64,000 bases of DNA from Valencia hispanica (Eukaryota > Chordata > Actinopteri > Cyprinodontiformes > Valenciidae), in contig OY747712.1 in the NCBI GenBank assembly GCA_963556495.2, positions 19,630,735-19,694,734 of the forward strand, written 5' to 3'. The position numbers were made by a program, and so were the translations under genes. The notes under the pieces were generated by a model. It searched no databases. It saw only the letters and a list, made by a program, of their open reading frames with translations, and was not told the DNA's origin. This document shows, piece after piece, positions 23,140-33,449 of this stretch; position 1 is the stretch's first letter, and each line of letters starts with the position of its first letter.

Positions 23140-25260
23140 TTTATCGGTGTCTTCTAATTTGTTGCTAACTAAATTTAGTAGGTTTCACTTTTCCTCCCCA
23201 GAACACATTCTGTGAGAGACTTCTCTTATAATCCCCTCGGGCACCATGACGAGCCCACCTGGCCGTCATAAGGCCCTGGAACTGGTTTTTATTTTTTTTT
23301 ATTTTTTACCGGGCTTATCAACTAAAACAGAATTTTATTTAGAAATGTATATTAACAATTGGGCATCTAAAGTACGTCAGTTTCGTCCCTGTGGAGCAGG
23401 AAGTAATTTATATTCGGCTGCCATTGAATATTCGTAACAAAAATCCAAAATGGATTAAAATAAAAAATAAAAATAGGTTATTTGTATTAACTCTATAAAT
23501 TATTTATTTTAATTGATAAACTATCAATTCGTAGGCCCAAATTTATCCCAATATTAATGCAGTTAACAGTAAAGGCAGGCACCGTTTTTATTTATTTAAT
23601 TTATTTCTTTTTATAGTGAAGGAGTTTATATATTATTTATTCATGCAACATTAACCTTAATAATGTTTTAGGCAAAGCCGAAACGAAGGAAAACTAAAAA
23701 GGTTTATAACGCACTGTTTATCTTATCATTAATTTATTTATATACGGAGATTATTGCCGTTTCATCTAAAAATCAAAGAATTCCTAATAGAGTCCGGCCT
23801 ACGCCAAAACTCGGGATGCACACTTTGGTGAAACACACGAAAAAATAGAATTCTCCCAATATAAGGCAATTTTTATTTATCATTAAAACATATACCGAAA
23901 GAAATACGTTTAAAACTCGCTTTGCAACACAAAATCGTCAACAGTTTGCTCAAAAAAAAAACTCCGCCGGACTGACAGATCAAAGTCCGGCCCAATAAAA
24001 CTTCGTGTCACACCGCGGAATGAATACGCCGGTGCACAGATGGCTAATTCTGCACTACGATGCTAAACCTAACAAACCGTACTCATAAGTAAACCAACCA
24101 AGAACAAAATGCCTCCAACAAAACCACACTTCGCCATCAATACTCGAATGACTGTTTAACCGAGCCAAATAAATACAGTTCGGAAGCTAAGCTACCAAAG
24201 ATTAGCTGTCATCATGAGCAACCTAGCTCAACCGGAAGCCAAACGTGACCGCTCCGTTATCATAAAAAGTTATTTTATATATATTCTATAGAGTTTACTA
24301 CCAGTTATCCATAATAACAGTCCTATATATATGTGTTAGACAATGCTTTAGACGTGTTTACGTAGTTGCACAAGGTTGAACGCCTTTATTTCCAGGCGAA
24401 ACTCATCCAAACTGTGCGTTAGCCGTAAGCTAACTTATGGTGGTACTTTAGCTGACTGAAAATGATATTCCCTTATTCCTCTACAATGTCAAGCTTCTAC
24501 GCTTATTGTCTGTACAAGAAGCGCGGGCATTGTCTAGGCGTTTAAGATTCGCAGAGGAATTATGGTTTTAGATTCAGTCGGTTAGTTCCCCTAAATGAGA
24601 AGTTTATATGCGGCCGGAGTTCAAGAAGCTAAATGGTAGCTTCCTTCCGTCACCGCGACTTCCCCAATCACACACACAAACATCCGAGAGAAAGAAAGAA
24701 CAACAATTTTCACAATCTCATCAAACACTAACCTCTACCGGAGCCACCTAAAGCCGGACCTTTAAACACAATCCAATTCACGTGGCTCAAACGTGCGTTT
24801 GGAAGATACGCCGGCCTCTCCAAGGGAATCCGTCTAGACAACAGAGAGCACCCAGGCCCTGCTGCCGTCCCTTCCGCTTGCCAGCCTAGGAGAATTCCGA
24901 CAGCGTCCCATCGGAAGTGAGCGGCCAACTCTCAAGCCCCCTGGTCCGTACTTTGGTCGACCCTCAACCGAAAAAACAACACGTCAACATTAAATGGAGA
25001 ACGTTTAAATCGATCAATACCTATTAATTTGGTGTTAGCGCTTTTTCAGATTGATACAAAACCACCCGGGTGTTGATTAGCAAGGATCAATCCAGTCGCT
25101 CTCCGATTCTCTGTTGAACTCAAAGAAAAAAAAACATAATCACTACAATTGCCACAAAACATGTATCAATCAGTTATGCCACACTCATTACTCACACTCA
25201 ATCTCTCCCAGCCCTGAGAAAACTCAAAACCAAATCAAATGCCTGCATTCTCCACCATAT
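23140..25260 (-). other. provirus leader between 5' LTR and gag
   Basis: About 2.1 kb in provirus sense between the 5' LTR and recognisable gag. Very AT-rich on the gag side (23,440-23,900) and more balanced towards the LTR. Minus-strand frame 24,928-24,728 (66 codons) is unrecognised. Directly next to the LTR, the provirus sense reads ATATGGTGGAGAATGCAGG, which contains the TGG expected at the start of a primer-binding site 3 bases in; the matching tRNA was not identified. Confidence 0.55.
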
Positions 25261-25823
25261 TGTCGGCTTTTTTCTCATAATGTGCTCTGCAACTCACTTC
25301 CTGCTCAGAGAGGTGGGGGCGCCGAACTCCAAAAACCCCAACGGGAACTGTTTCAAAATAAGACCCAAAGCTGAGAGACAAAGAGTAACAAAAAAAACAC
25401 ACACAATCATATATCTGATTTTAAGACACATCTGCAGATGGGACCCAGACAAGATCTGACTGACTCGTTCTCTTACAAGGCTGTATCATATTTATTTCAA
25501 GAAGAACAAAGAACATATCACGTGACTCCTCTCTCCTCCTTCTACATCTTGACAGGCCATTTATTTTCTCCAGGTCTCTTGACCTTACCATGAACTGGGT
25601 TATAACATGACTTAGAGTTATAGCTGATCCTCCCTGCTTTCAGTTCATATCTTTACTCAAGAGTTTGTTTACTTAAAACCTTCAACCCTATAAAATACTG
25701 GTAACAGAGTCATGTTTTACTATCCTGAATAATATAAACAGGCCTATTACTTCTAAAGCTTAAAAAAAGATATAATTAAAACATATGTACTGCATAATAA
25801 AAATAGCCTCAAAAAAGTAGAAT

Positions 25824-25829
<6 letters not shown>
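25261..25829 (-). repeat. 5' LTR of the provirus (right copy)
   Basis: 569 bases. Differs from the left LTR at about five sites (second base, CGGG/CGGT, CCCAAAG/CCCAGAG, GGGACC/GGGAGC, CTATCC/CTACCC). Plus-strand ends are TGTCGG and CAACA, a short inverted pair. Confidence 0.93.

Positions 25830-25916
<87 letters not shown>
25830..25916. repeat. AT microsatellite between provirus and Tc1
   Basis: About 43 AT units, ending in TATA directly before the Tc1 end. It is flanked by two TA/AT-targeting insertions and matches the AT tract at 32,211-32,234 beyond the Tc1. Confidence 0.97.
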
Positions 25917-25919
<3 letters not shown>

Positions 25920-26131
25920 TGGCTTGAGAAATTATTCAGCCCCCTTGAATTTTTCCGCATTTTGTAACATTACAGCCACAAACATGAATCAATTCTATTG
26001 GAATTCCACGGGAAAGACCAATACAAAGTGGTGTACACGTGAGAAGTGGAACGAAAATCATACATGATTCCGAACAGTTTTTTACAGATAAATAACTGAA
26101 AAGTGGGGTGTGCGTAATTATTCAGCCCCCT
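25917..26131 (+). repeat. Tc1 left terminal inverted repeat (IR/DR)
   Basis: Outer direct repeat at about 25,930-25,950 and inner at 26,115-26,131, both with ATTATTCAGCCCCCT. Pairs with 31,998-32,210; a few mismatches (for example GAACGAAAAT versus GAACAAAAAT). Confidence 0.92.
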
Positions 26132-26134
26132 GAG

Positions 26135-26776
26135 TCAATACTTTGTAGAGCCACCTTTTGTTGCAATTCCAGCTGCCAGTCTTTTAGGGTATGTCTTTGC
26201 ACATCTAGAGACTGAAATTCTTGCCCATTCTTCTTTGCAAAACAGCTCCAGCTCAGTCAGATTAGATGGACAGCGTTTGTGAACAGCAGTGTTCCGATCT
26301 TGCCACAGATTCTCTATTGGATTTAGATCTGGACTTTGACTTGGGCATTCTCACACATGGATATGTTTTGTTTTAAACCATTCCATTGTTGCCCTAGCTT
26401 TATGTCTAGGGTTGTTGTTCAGCTGGAAGGTGAACCTCCGCCCCAGTCTCAAGTTTTTTTCAGACTCGAAGAGGTTTTCTTCCAAGATTGCCCTGTATTT
26501 GGCTCCATCCATCTTCCCATCAACTCTGACCAGCTTCCCTGTCCCTGCTGAAGAGAAGCACCCCCAGAGCATGATGCTGCCACCACCATATTTGACAGTG
26601 GGGATGGTGTGTTCAGAGTGATGTGCAGTGTTAGTTTTCCGCCACACATAGCGTTTTGAATTTTGGCTAAAAAGTTCCATTTTGGTCTCATCTGACCAGA
26701 GCACCTTCTTCCACATGTGTGCTGTGTCCCCCACATGGCTTGTGGCAAACTGCAAACGGGGCTTCTTATGGTTTTC
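26135..26776 (-). pseudogene. Tc1 transposase, C-terminal catalytic half
   Basis: DDE-type cut-and-paste transposase. Readable blocks: LWSDETKMELF with the first catalytic Asp, GGGSIMLWGCFSSAG, then FQLNNNPRHKA, where the family's second catalytic Asp position (and a neighbouring Asp) reads Asn. A stop follows KHIHV (near 26,351). After the stop the frame continues with SPDLNPIENLW carrying the final catalytic Glu, and ends at the stop at 26,135. So it has lost catalysis and gained a nonsense codon even apart from the L2 insertion. Confidence 0.9.
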
Positions 26777-26970
26777 TCTATCAGTCCCTCTGCTGAAGGA
26801 GGAGCAGCTGCTCTCTGTCTCTCTCCAGATCCGTTCACTTATTTTCTTTTCTGTTTGCTTTTCTTGTTTTCTTTCTTAACCTTTTCTTAGTTACTTTATT
26901 TTCCGAGCCCCTGGAGTTACTGTATTGGACCAGATCTCTTCTTGGATTACTTTTCTATGGACTTATCAAC

Positions 26971-28194
26971 ATGGCTTTTTGCTCAGCTGAGGATTTTGAA
27001 AAACTGCTCCACAGAATTGAGGGCATTGAAACGAAGCTACGTCGTCTGGAAATTAATTTTGATCTCCACGCTGATTATGGACAAAATGAAACAACTTTAC
27101 CTTTATCTTTGAATACAAACAGCCCTGTGTTACATATTTCTAACCGTGTCACAGAGACTCCCTACAGGCGTCTGAGCGGCAGAACTCCGCACTACAATGA
27201 AAACTGGCCAGCTTTAAAACGCATGAAATCAACCCCAGCCTGTTCTCCGAGGAAGAAAAAACAAAAGAAACTCCGACACAGAGAAACCTCTGAACCCGGA
27301 ACTGCTGCTTCTGCTAAAAGTAAACAAAAGAGGTTTCAGCCAAAAACACGAGATATTTCTCCACCTGGAATCCCGCTGAAAAACAGATTCGCAGCCTTGA
27401 GTTCCCCGAAAGATGACGCATCCCCCGGGACCAGTCAAAGCCACCAGGAGAAACCCAGCCGCATCAAACGGACACATAAAGTAAGAGCGCCCCCAGCAAA
27501 GACTGTTATCATACAAGACGGATCAATTAATGGAATTGAGGCTTTTTGTAGCAAGAATACCAAAGTTTATAGCTGCTACAAAAATACAGTGAGAGAAATA
27601 TCAGAAAAAATCCCTAAAATCATGGACCAACATCCTGCTTTGGAAAAGCTCGTCATTCACGCTGGATCAGCAGATATCGCGATGAGACAATCAGAGATTC
27701 TGAAGAGAGACTTTTCTGATCTTCTACAGAGACTTGATGGACTTAACGTAAACATCCTCATCAGCGGACCAGTCCCTGAAGGGAATGATGAAAGATTTAG
27801 CAGACTCCGCATGCTCCATAAATGGTTGAAGAAACAATCAGCTGAGAAGTCGTTCACATTTATTAATAATTTCAAAGTATTTGGAAGTGCTAATCATCTG
27901 TTCAAAGCAGGAATGCGCTATTTGAACAGGTCCGGAGTAAGGCTGTTAGCAGCCAACATTTTTTCTTATCAACATCAGAAAGCAAAATACTTGCTCCCAA
28001 AAGCTGACCTTGAGGCGCCCATGGATATCAGAGAACAAAAACAGCAAGTCATGATGACACCACAGGACCGAACAGATAAACAACCATCAGAGATTAAGTA
28101 TTCATCTTCCTGTGACTCAGCCACATCAAATGAGTCTCCATTTAGAAACTTTACAGACAGACTGAATGAGCAAATCAAATTTGGGACACCATAA
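26971..28194 (+). CDS. L2 ORF1 with esterase-like domain
   Basis: 407 codons, uninterrupted. Residues about 5-30 form a heptad-like coiled coil (EDFEKLLHRIEGIETKLRRL). Residues about 70-170 are Lys/Arg/Pro/Ser-rich, fitting nucleic-acid binding. Residues about 170-330 look like the SGNH/esterase-type domain known from ORF1 of CR1/L2 elements. In it the nucleophile block reads TVIIQDGSINGI and the later block VIHAGSADI, both changed from the usual GDS and GTND motifs, so hydrolase activity is doubtful. The Met at 26,971 follows an AAC ATGG context and is the first Met of the frame. Role: RNA-binding partner of ORF2 in retrotransposition. Confidence 0.82.
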   Translation: MAFCSAEDFEKLLHRIEGIETKLRRLEINFDLHADYGQNETTLPLSLNTNSPVLHISNRVTETPYRRLSGRTPHYNENWPALKRMKSTPACSPRKKKQKKLRHRETSEPGTAASAKSKQKRFQPKTRDISPPGIPLKNRFAALSSPKDDASPGTSQSHQEKPSRIKRTHKVRAPPAKTVIIQDGSINGIEAFCSKNTKVYSCYKNTVREISEKIPKIMDQHPALEKLVIHAGSADIAMRQSEILKRDFSDLLQRLDGLNVNILISGPVPEGNDERFSRLRMLHKWLKKQSAEKSFTFINNFKVFGSANHLFKAGMRYLNRSGVRLLAANIFSYQHQKAKYLLPKADLEAPMDIREQKQQVMMTPQDRTDKQPSEIKYSSSCDSATSNESPFRNFTDRLNEQIKFGTP

Positions 28195-28283
28195 CACCTA
28201 AACTTAGACTGCACCAAACGCCTGGGACTAGTGTCCATAAGCCTGGGAGCTTCCCCCCACTAATTATTACAGATATCTGATAT

Positions 28284-31277
28284 TTGAGGGAACTGGGCAA
28301 TAAATCCACCCCTACCGTCTCCCAGAATTCACCCGGCACCCCTGAGGCTATATCAGTGATTATCAGCAGCAGGAAACATAAACCGTTAACCACACGCTCT
28401 CATATTAAACAAAATCTCAAATTGATAACCTGTCAGAAGGTTCAGCTGCCCATCATCACAATGCTTAAGTTAGCTTTATTAAACATTAGATCTCTATCCG
28501 GGAAGTCTTTTCTTATCAATGACTTCATCACTGAGCATAATTTACACGCCCTTTTTTTATCAGAAACTTGGCTAGATGAAAATAACGAAACAACTTAATT
28601 AATAGAATCTAGTCCTCCAAATTATAATTTCTTAAGCGAGAACAGAAAACACAAACGTGGCGGAGGTGTAGCCACCATCTTTCACAACTCAATGAACTTT
28701 AAAAAGGTAACCCTGGGCACGTTTGATTCTTTTGAATACCTAGCCACCCAGATAAATGAGCCTAACAAAGCGTTATTTCTAAGTTTATATAAACCACCAA
28801 AACTTAACTCTAACTTCTTTAATGATTTCAATGACCTTCTTTCTGTAATATGTATCGACTATGACCAACTAATCATCGTGGGGGACTTTAACATCCATAC
28901 TGACAACCCCCAAGATAGACAAGCAAAAACGTTAGATGATACTCTCCACAACTTCGGACTGATCCAGCATGTCAAACAACCAACACACAATAGAGGACAC
29001 ACTCTGGACTTAATTATCAGCAAAGGTTTAAATATTTCTGACATCTCTGTAATTAATATTGCATTATCTGACCATTTCTGTATTTTCTTTCAAAGTACCA
29101 TCTCTGCTAAATTATCCAGCCACAGTAAGACCACTATAAAAAAGCGTTTTCTAGGGGACAGTTCAGTAGAAACCTTTAAACGTATTTATCCTTCCACCAC
29201 ATCCCCCTCATCTCCCAACTCAAACTCAGTAAATAAGTTGGTAGATAATTTCCTTGCGACAATCTCAGACATCATGGATTCCATTGCTCCAACTAAAGTG
29301 AAAGTAGTCTCAGGTAGAAAGAAGTCTCCGTGGACACGTAATCCACTGGTACGTAGTGAAAAAAGAGAGTGTCGACGAGCCGAGAGAAAATGGTGGAAAA
29401 CTCGACTCCAGGTTCACTGTGAGATCTACAAAGAGAGACTGAATAGATATCAGCTAACTATAAAAGATGCTAGGGAATCGTTCTTTTCTGAAATCATCAA
29501 CAGAAACATTAATAAGGCACGGACTCTATTTGCAACAGTGGAAAGACTAACTAATCCTTTAGTGACAGTAGCCCCTGAACTAAACTCTACCAGGGCCTGC
29601 AATGAATTTGCCAGCTTTTTCACTGAAAAGATTCTAACAATTAGACGGTCAATCTGTACCTCAATATCGAACCCACAACCAGTGCCATCCCCAATCAACA
29701 ACAATGTAGAGAAAATGTCTGAATTCCACGAATTAAACCAGAACAGCCTTGAAAAAATCGTTATCCAATTAAGCTCCTCCTCCTGCTGTCTTGATATCCT
29801 ACCCAAAGCTTTTCTAAAGAAGGTTCTTCCTGTTATTGGTTCTGATCTTGTTCAAATAGTAAACTCATCACTGCTATCACGTGTCTTCCCTCAGGCTTTA
29901 AAAACAGCAGTTAATAAACCACTGCTAAAGAAGAAAAATCTGGACAACACGTTAATGCAGAACTACAGGCCAATCTCTAATCTCCCATTCATCAGTAAGA
30001 TTATTGAAAAGGCTGTGTTTCAGCAGTTAAATGGCTTCATAACAATAACAAACCGTTTTGATGCTTTTCAGTCTGGTTTCCGCGCTCACCACAGCACCGA
30101 GACTGTCCTCGTCAAAGTATTTAATGACATCTGCATAAATACAGACTGTGGAAGAACCACAGTGCTGGTTCTGTTGGACCTCCGTGCAGCATTTGACACT
30201 GTTGATCATGATATTTTATTGGAACGACTGGAGAGCTAGGTCGGACTCTCTGGTACAGTACTTGGCTGGTTCGAGTCTTACCTAAAGAACAGGGACTTCT
30301 ATGTTTCAATAGGAAACTTTTCATCAGAACAAACAGAAATCACATGTGGGGTGCCCCAGGGCTCCATCCTGGGGCCCCTCTTATTTAATATCTACATGCT
30401 CCCACTAGGCAAGATTATAGCGACCAATAACATTAGCTACCATAACTACGCAGATGACACTCAGCTCTACATTACAATGTCACCAGGTGACTCTGAACCC
30501 ATTCAAACCCTAAATCAATGCATTGACCAAATTAATGGATGGATGTGCCATAACTTTCTCCAGCTGAATAGAAACAAAACTGAAGTGATTATTTTTGGAC
30601 CCAAGGAGGAACGATCAAGAGTCAGCACACAGCTTCAATTAATACAGCTAGAAACTACTGATCAGGTTCGTAACCTAGGTGTAGTAATGGACTCAGACCT
30701 GAACCTCCAGGGTCACATAAAGGCAATAACAAGGTCAGCGTTCTATCACCTGAAGAACATCTCTAGGATTAAAGGACTGATTTTGCAACACGACCTAGAA
30801 AAACTCATCCATGCCTTTATCTTTAGTCGGATTGATTACTGCAACAGCATCTTCACAGGTCTGCCTAAAAAGTCAATCAGACAGCTGCAGCTGATCCAGA
30901 ACGCTGCCGCTCGCGTCCTCACTAGAACCAGGAAAGTAGAGCACATCACCCCAGTTCTAAAGTCCTTACACTGGCTCCCTGTAGCTCAGAGAATAGACTT
31001 CAAAATACTCCTACTAGTTTTTAAATCATTACATGGCTTAGCACCAAAATATGTTGAAGACCTGTTGTCATGGTACCAACCACCAAGACCACTCAGGTCC
31101 TCCAACTCTAGCCTACTAAACATCCCTAGACTCAGAACTAAACATGGAGAAGCAGCTTTCAGTTTCTATGCTCCCCTTATCTGGAACAGACTTCCTGACG
31201 AGTGTAGAGCTGCTGAAACTCTGAACTGCTTTAAATCGAGACTAAAAACCCATCTGTTTAGAATTGCCTTTGAGTAA
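28284..31277 (+). pseudogene. L2 ORF2 endonuclease-reverse transcriptase, two nonsense codons
   Basis: 998-codon frame, continuous except TAA at 28,596-28,598 and TAG at 30,237-30,239. Endonuclease: LNIRSLSGKSFLI, FLSETWLDE, KRGGGVATIFHN, LYKPPKLNS, IVGDFNIHTDNP, HTLDLIIS and [57 protein letters not shown] and [10 protein letters not shown] with both catalytic Asp. C-terminus: [15 protein letters not shown] [31 protein letters not shown], ending in [11 protein letters not shown]. No frameshift seen. An alternative start is Met 28,461. The first stop falls in the endonuclease, the second inside the RT fingers/palm. Confidence 0.92.
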
Positions 31278-31472
31278 ATGCTTGATGTTATATGTATGAA
31301 ATGTGTTCATGCTCTCTTGCTTTTTTTTTTTTTCTCTTGCTTTATTGTGTATCATGTGTAATGTGTGTTTCTTTTATGTTTCTTTTAAATCACCAAATCA
31401 TGTAAAGCACCTTGAATTACCCTGCTGTTGAAAGTGTGCTATACAAATAAAATTGCCTTGCCTTGCCTTGCC

Positions 31473-31843
31473 TTCTTTTAACAATGGCTTTCTTCTTGGC
31501 ACTCTTCCTTAAGGCCAACTTTGTGCAGTTCACAACTAATAGTTGTCCTATGGACAGATTCCGCCACCTGAGCTGTAGATCTCTGCAGCTCGTCCAGAGT
31601 CACCATGGGCCTCTTGGCTGCATTTCTGATCAGCGCTCTCCTTGTTCGGCCTGTGAGTTTAGGTGGACGGCCTTGTCTTGGTAGGTTTACAGTTGTGCCA
31701 TACTCCTTCCATTTCTGATTGATCGCTTGAACAGTGCTCCGTGGGATGTTCAAGGCTTGGGAAATCTTTTTGTAGCCTAAGCCTTCTTTAAATTTCTCAA
31801 TAACTTTATCCTTGACCTGTCTGGCGTGTTTTTTGGACTTCAT
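31473..31843 (-). pseudogene. Tc1 transposase, N-terminal DNA-binding half
   Basis: Starts MKSKKHARQVKDKVIEKFKE (Met at 31,843) and continues with the paired-like helix-turn-helix segment GYKKISQALNIPRSTVQAI, the GRPPKL AT-hook-like linker and the second HTH (MVTLDELQRSTAQV). This domain binds the direct repeats in the Tc1 ends. The frame runs into the L2 junction at about 31,473. The C-terminal half resumes at 26,776. Confidence 0.92.
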
Positions 31844-31997
31844 GGTGTTGTTGCTCCCAACATTCTCTTAGACAACCTCTGCGGCCATCACAGGGCAGCT
31901 GTATTTGTACTGACATTAGATTACACACACGTGCACTCTATTTAGTCAATAGCACTCATCAGACAATGTCTATGGGCAACTGACTGCACTCAGACCA

Positions 31998-32210
31998 AAG
32001 GGGGCTGAATAATTACGCACACCCCACTTTTCAGTTATTTTTTTTTTTAAATGTTTGGAATCATATATGATTTTTGTTCCACTTCTCACGTGTACACCAC
32101 TTTGTATTGGTCTTTCACGTGGAATTCCAATAAAATTGATTCATGTTTGTGGCTGTAATGTTACAAAATGCGGAAAAATTCAAGGGGGCTGAATAATTTC
32201 TCAAGCCACT
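31998..32210 (-). repeat. Tc1 right terminal inverted repeat (IR/DR)
   Basis: Reverse complement of the left end. Inner direct repeat at about 32,000-32,015, outer near 32,180-32,196. The final base pair of the left end (C at 25,917) has no partner here; the repeat runs straight into AT. Confidence 0.92.
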
Positions 32211-32234
32211 ATATATATATATATATATATATAT
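32211..32234. repeat. AT microsatellite at right Tc1 edge
   Basis: About 12 AT units; probably the other side of the AT tract into which the Tc1 inserted. Confidence 0.9.
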
Positions 32235-32236
32235 AC

Positions 32237-32266
32237 TGCCATCCTCTGACAGTGTGCAGAGGATGG
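32237..32266. repeat. small perfect hairpin
   Basis: GCCATCCTCTG and CAGAGGATGGC form an 11-bp stem around an 8-base loop. Confidence 0.75.
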
Positions 32267-32314
32267 CTGTTGCTGTCAAGAATATCCAGCAGTTTGTCCA
32301 GTGTCCCCATCTCT

Positions 32315-32520
32315 GAAGGATTGCTGTGGTTGGAAAGTCTGCATCAACGGGGCCCAACCTCACGCCAATGACTGACGCAATCTGCTGGGATTCCCTAAAT
32401 AGGAAACTCTTCAACTGATTGGAATGTTTGTATAAATGTATTGAAATGACTTCTTGTTAAGTGCCTTGAGATGACATCTGTTGTGAATCGGCGCTATATA
32501 AATAAACTGAATTGAATTGA
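32315..32520 (+). mobile_element. L2 3'-end fragment
   Basis: Same 3' UTR and terminus as the 15.1-16.9 kb and 43-45 kb L2 copies: TGATTGGAATGTTTG, then GATGACATCTGTTGTGAATC and a GAATTGAATTGAA tail. Only the last ~200 bases remain. The preceding 32,240-32,314 resembles a small piece of another LINE. Confidence 0.8.
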
Positions 32521-32621
32521 ATAGGTAAAGATGGATATTTACTTATAACCTTACCCCACCCCCAACCCTCATCCTAAAAAAGTTCCTAAACCTAAAGTCA
32601 CAAGATAACGACCTACCGAGC

Positions 32622-32743
32622 AGGAGGTAGAGGAGGAACATTCTGAAACTATTGTATGGGAGTGATGAGCGCTAACAACATGCTAGGAGGTAGAGGAGGA
32701 ACATTCTGAAGTTATTGTATGGGAGTGATGAGCGCTAATAATG
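32622..32743. repeat. 63-bp tandem duplication
   Basis: Two copies with period 63 (32,622-32,684 and 32,685-32,743), each starting AGGAGGTAGAGGAGGAACAT and containing GAGTGATGAGCGCTAA. About four differences between copies. Confidence 0.85.
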
Positions 32744-33449
32744 GCCATTTAATGGGATAACTTTCGAAACAGGTGTGTAGGTGCACCAGGTTGTGATCAG
32801 ACTTCCCTAGTGGCGGGAGCGGAGTCACTCTGTATGCATCCTTTACATTTACATACAGTAGATCTATTCTCCTGTTGTTTCTGGTTGAACAGTCGACAAC
32901 CTGGTTGAAAACAGCCAAAGTGGAGTCCAAAGTGACGTGGTTAAAGTCCCCAGAGATGATCATCAGGGCCTCAGGGTGCTGTGTCTGCAGCCTTGCTGTG
33001 ACAGAGTGGGTTTTCTCACAGGCAGCGGGTCTGTCAGCTCTCGGAGGGATGTTAACACAGATGGTGATCACGTGACTGAACTCCCTCGGAAGATAATATG
33101 GCCAGAGACCAACGGCTGTCAGTTCGAGGTCCTGACAACATAGATCTGTCTTGACGGAGATATGTCCTGGGTTACACCCACGGTTATACATGATGAGAAC
33201 CCCACCTATACTTTTTCCGCTCGCTTTCATGTCTTTGTCGGCTCTCACAGCTGTGAATCCCATCATGTCCACGTTAGCATCCGGTACGAGGTGGTTTAAC
33301 CATGTCTTCATAAAGATGAGCAAACTGCTCTCACGGTAGATCCGCTGGATGTTCAGTGCGGACAGCTCGTCAATCTTGTTTGGCAGTGAGTTTATATTTC
33401 CCATGATGAGGGAGGGAATCGATGGTTTGTAGCACCTCCATTTCTCCAC
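32744..33449 (-). pseudogene. LINE endonuclease fragment
   Basis: A 245-codon frame encoding most of an AP-like endonuclease of the same LINE group as 8-11 kb. Visible: GNINSLPNKIDELSAL, MKTWLNH where ETWL is usual (catalytic Glu replaced by Lys), GGVLIMYN, MIISGDFNHVTL and GKSDHNLVHL. The RT is missing: the frame ends at 32,712 near the 63-bp duplication. So it is both truncated and substituted at a catalytic position. Confidence 0.8.

Larger units (their letters stand above)
17588..25829 (-). mobile_element. endogenous retrovirus-like provirus, defective
   Basis: An 8.24-kb minus-strand provirus with two 569-bp LTRs, so its 5' LTR is on the right. Order in its own sense: LTR, ~2.1-kb leader, gag (capsid and zinc knuckle), protease remnant, RT, RNase H, gap, env transmembrane remnant, polypurine tract, LTR. 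RT and capsid motifs resemble gamma/epsilon-type fish retroviruses. The LTRs differ at about five positions, implying recent insertion. The internal part is heavily damaged: frameshifts, lost protease core, substituted RT catalytic residue, no integrase and almost no env. It sits in an AT microsatellite, so target duplication cannot be resolved. Confidence 0.9.
26778..31472 (+). mobile_element. near full-length L2 retrotransposon inserted in the Tc1
   Basis: About 4.7 kb with a 190-base 5' UTR, ORF1 (26,971-28,194), a short spacer, ORF2 (28,284-31,277 with two stops), a 3' UTR and the L2-type end GTGCTATACAAATAAAATTG followed by a (CCTTG)n tail at 31,454-31,472. The transposon sequences at the two junctions rejoin as continuous Tc1 (left ends TTTTCT near 26,777, right starts TTCTTTTA at 31,473), so a short duplication of about 4-5 bases (TTCT or TTTCT) is possible. 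Confidence 0.92.
25917..32210 (-). mobile_element. Tc1 transposon split by an L2 insertion
   Basis: Ends CAGTGGCTTGAGAAATTATT (25,917) and its reverse complement (to 32,210) are the termini. Each end is about 215 bases and has an outer and an inner copy of AATTATTCAGCCCCCT, an IR/DR arrangement as in the Sleeping Beauty-type Tc1 group. It lies between TA repeats, matching the TA target of Tc1. The transposase is read from the minus strand: N-terminal half at 31,843-31,473, C-terminal half at 26,776-26,135. These are separated by a 4.7-kb L2. Without it the transposon would be about 1.6 kb, a normal Tc1 length. Confidence 0.93.
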
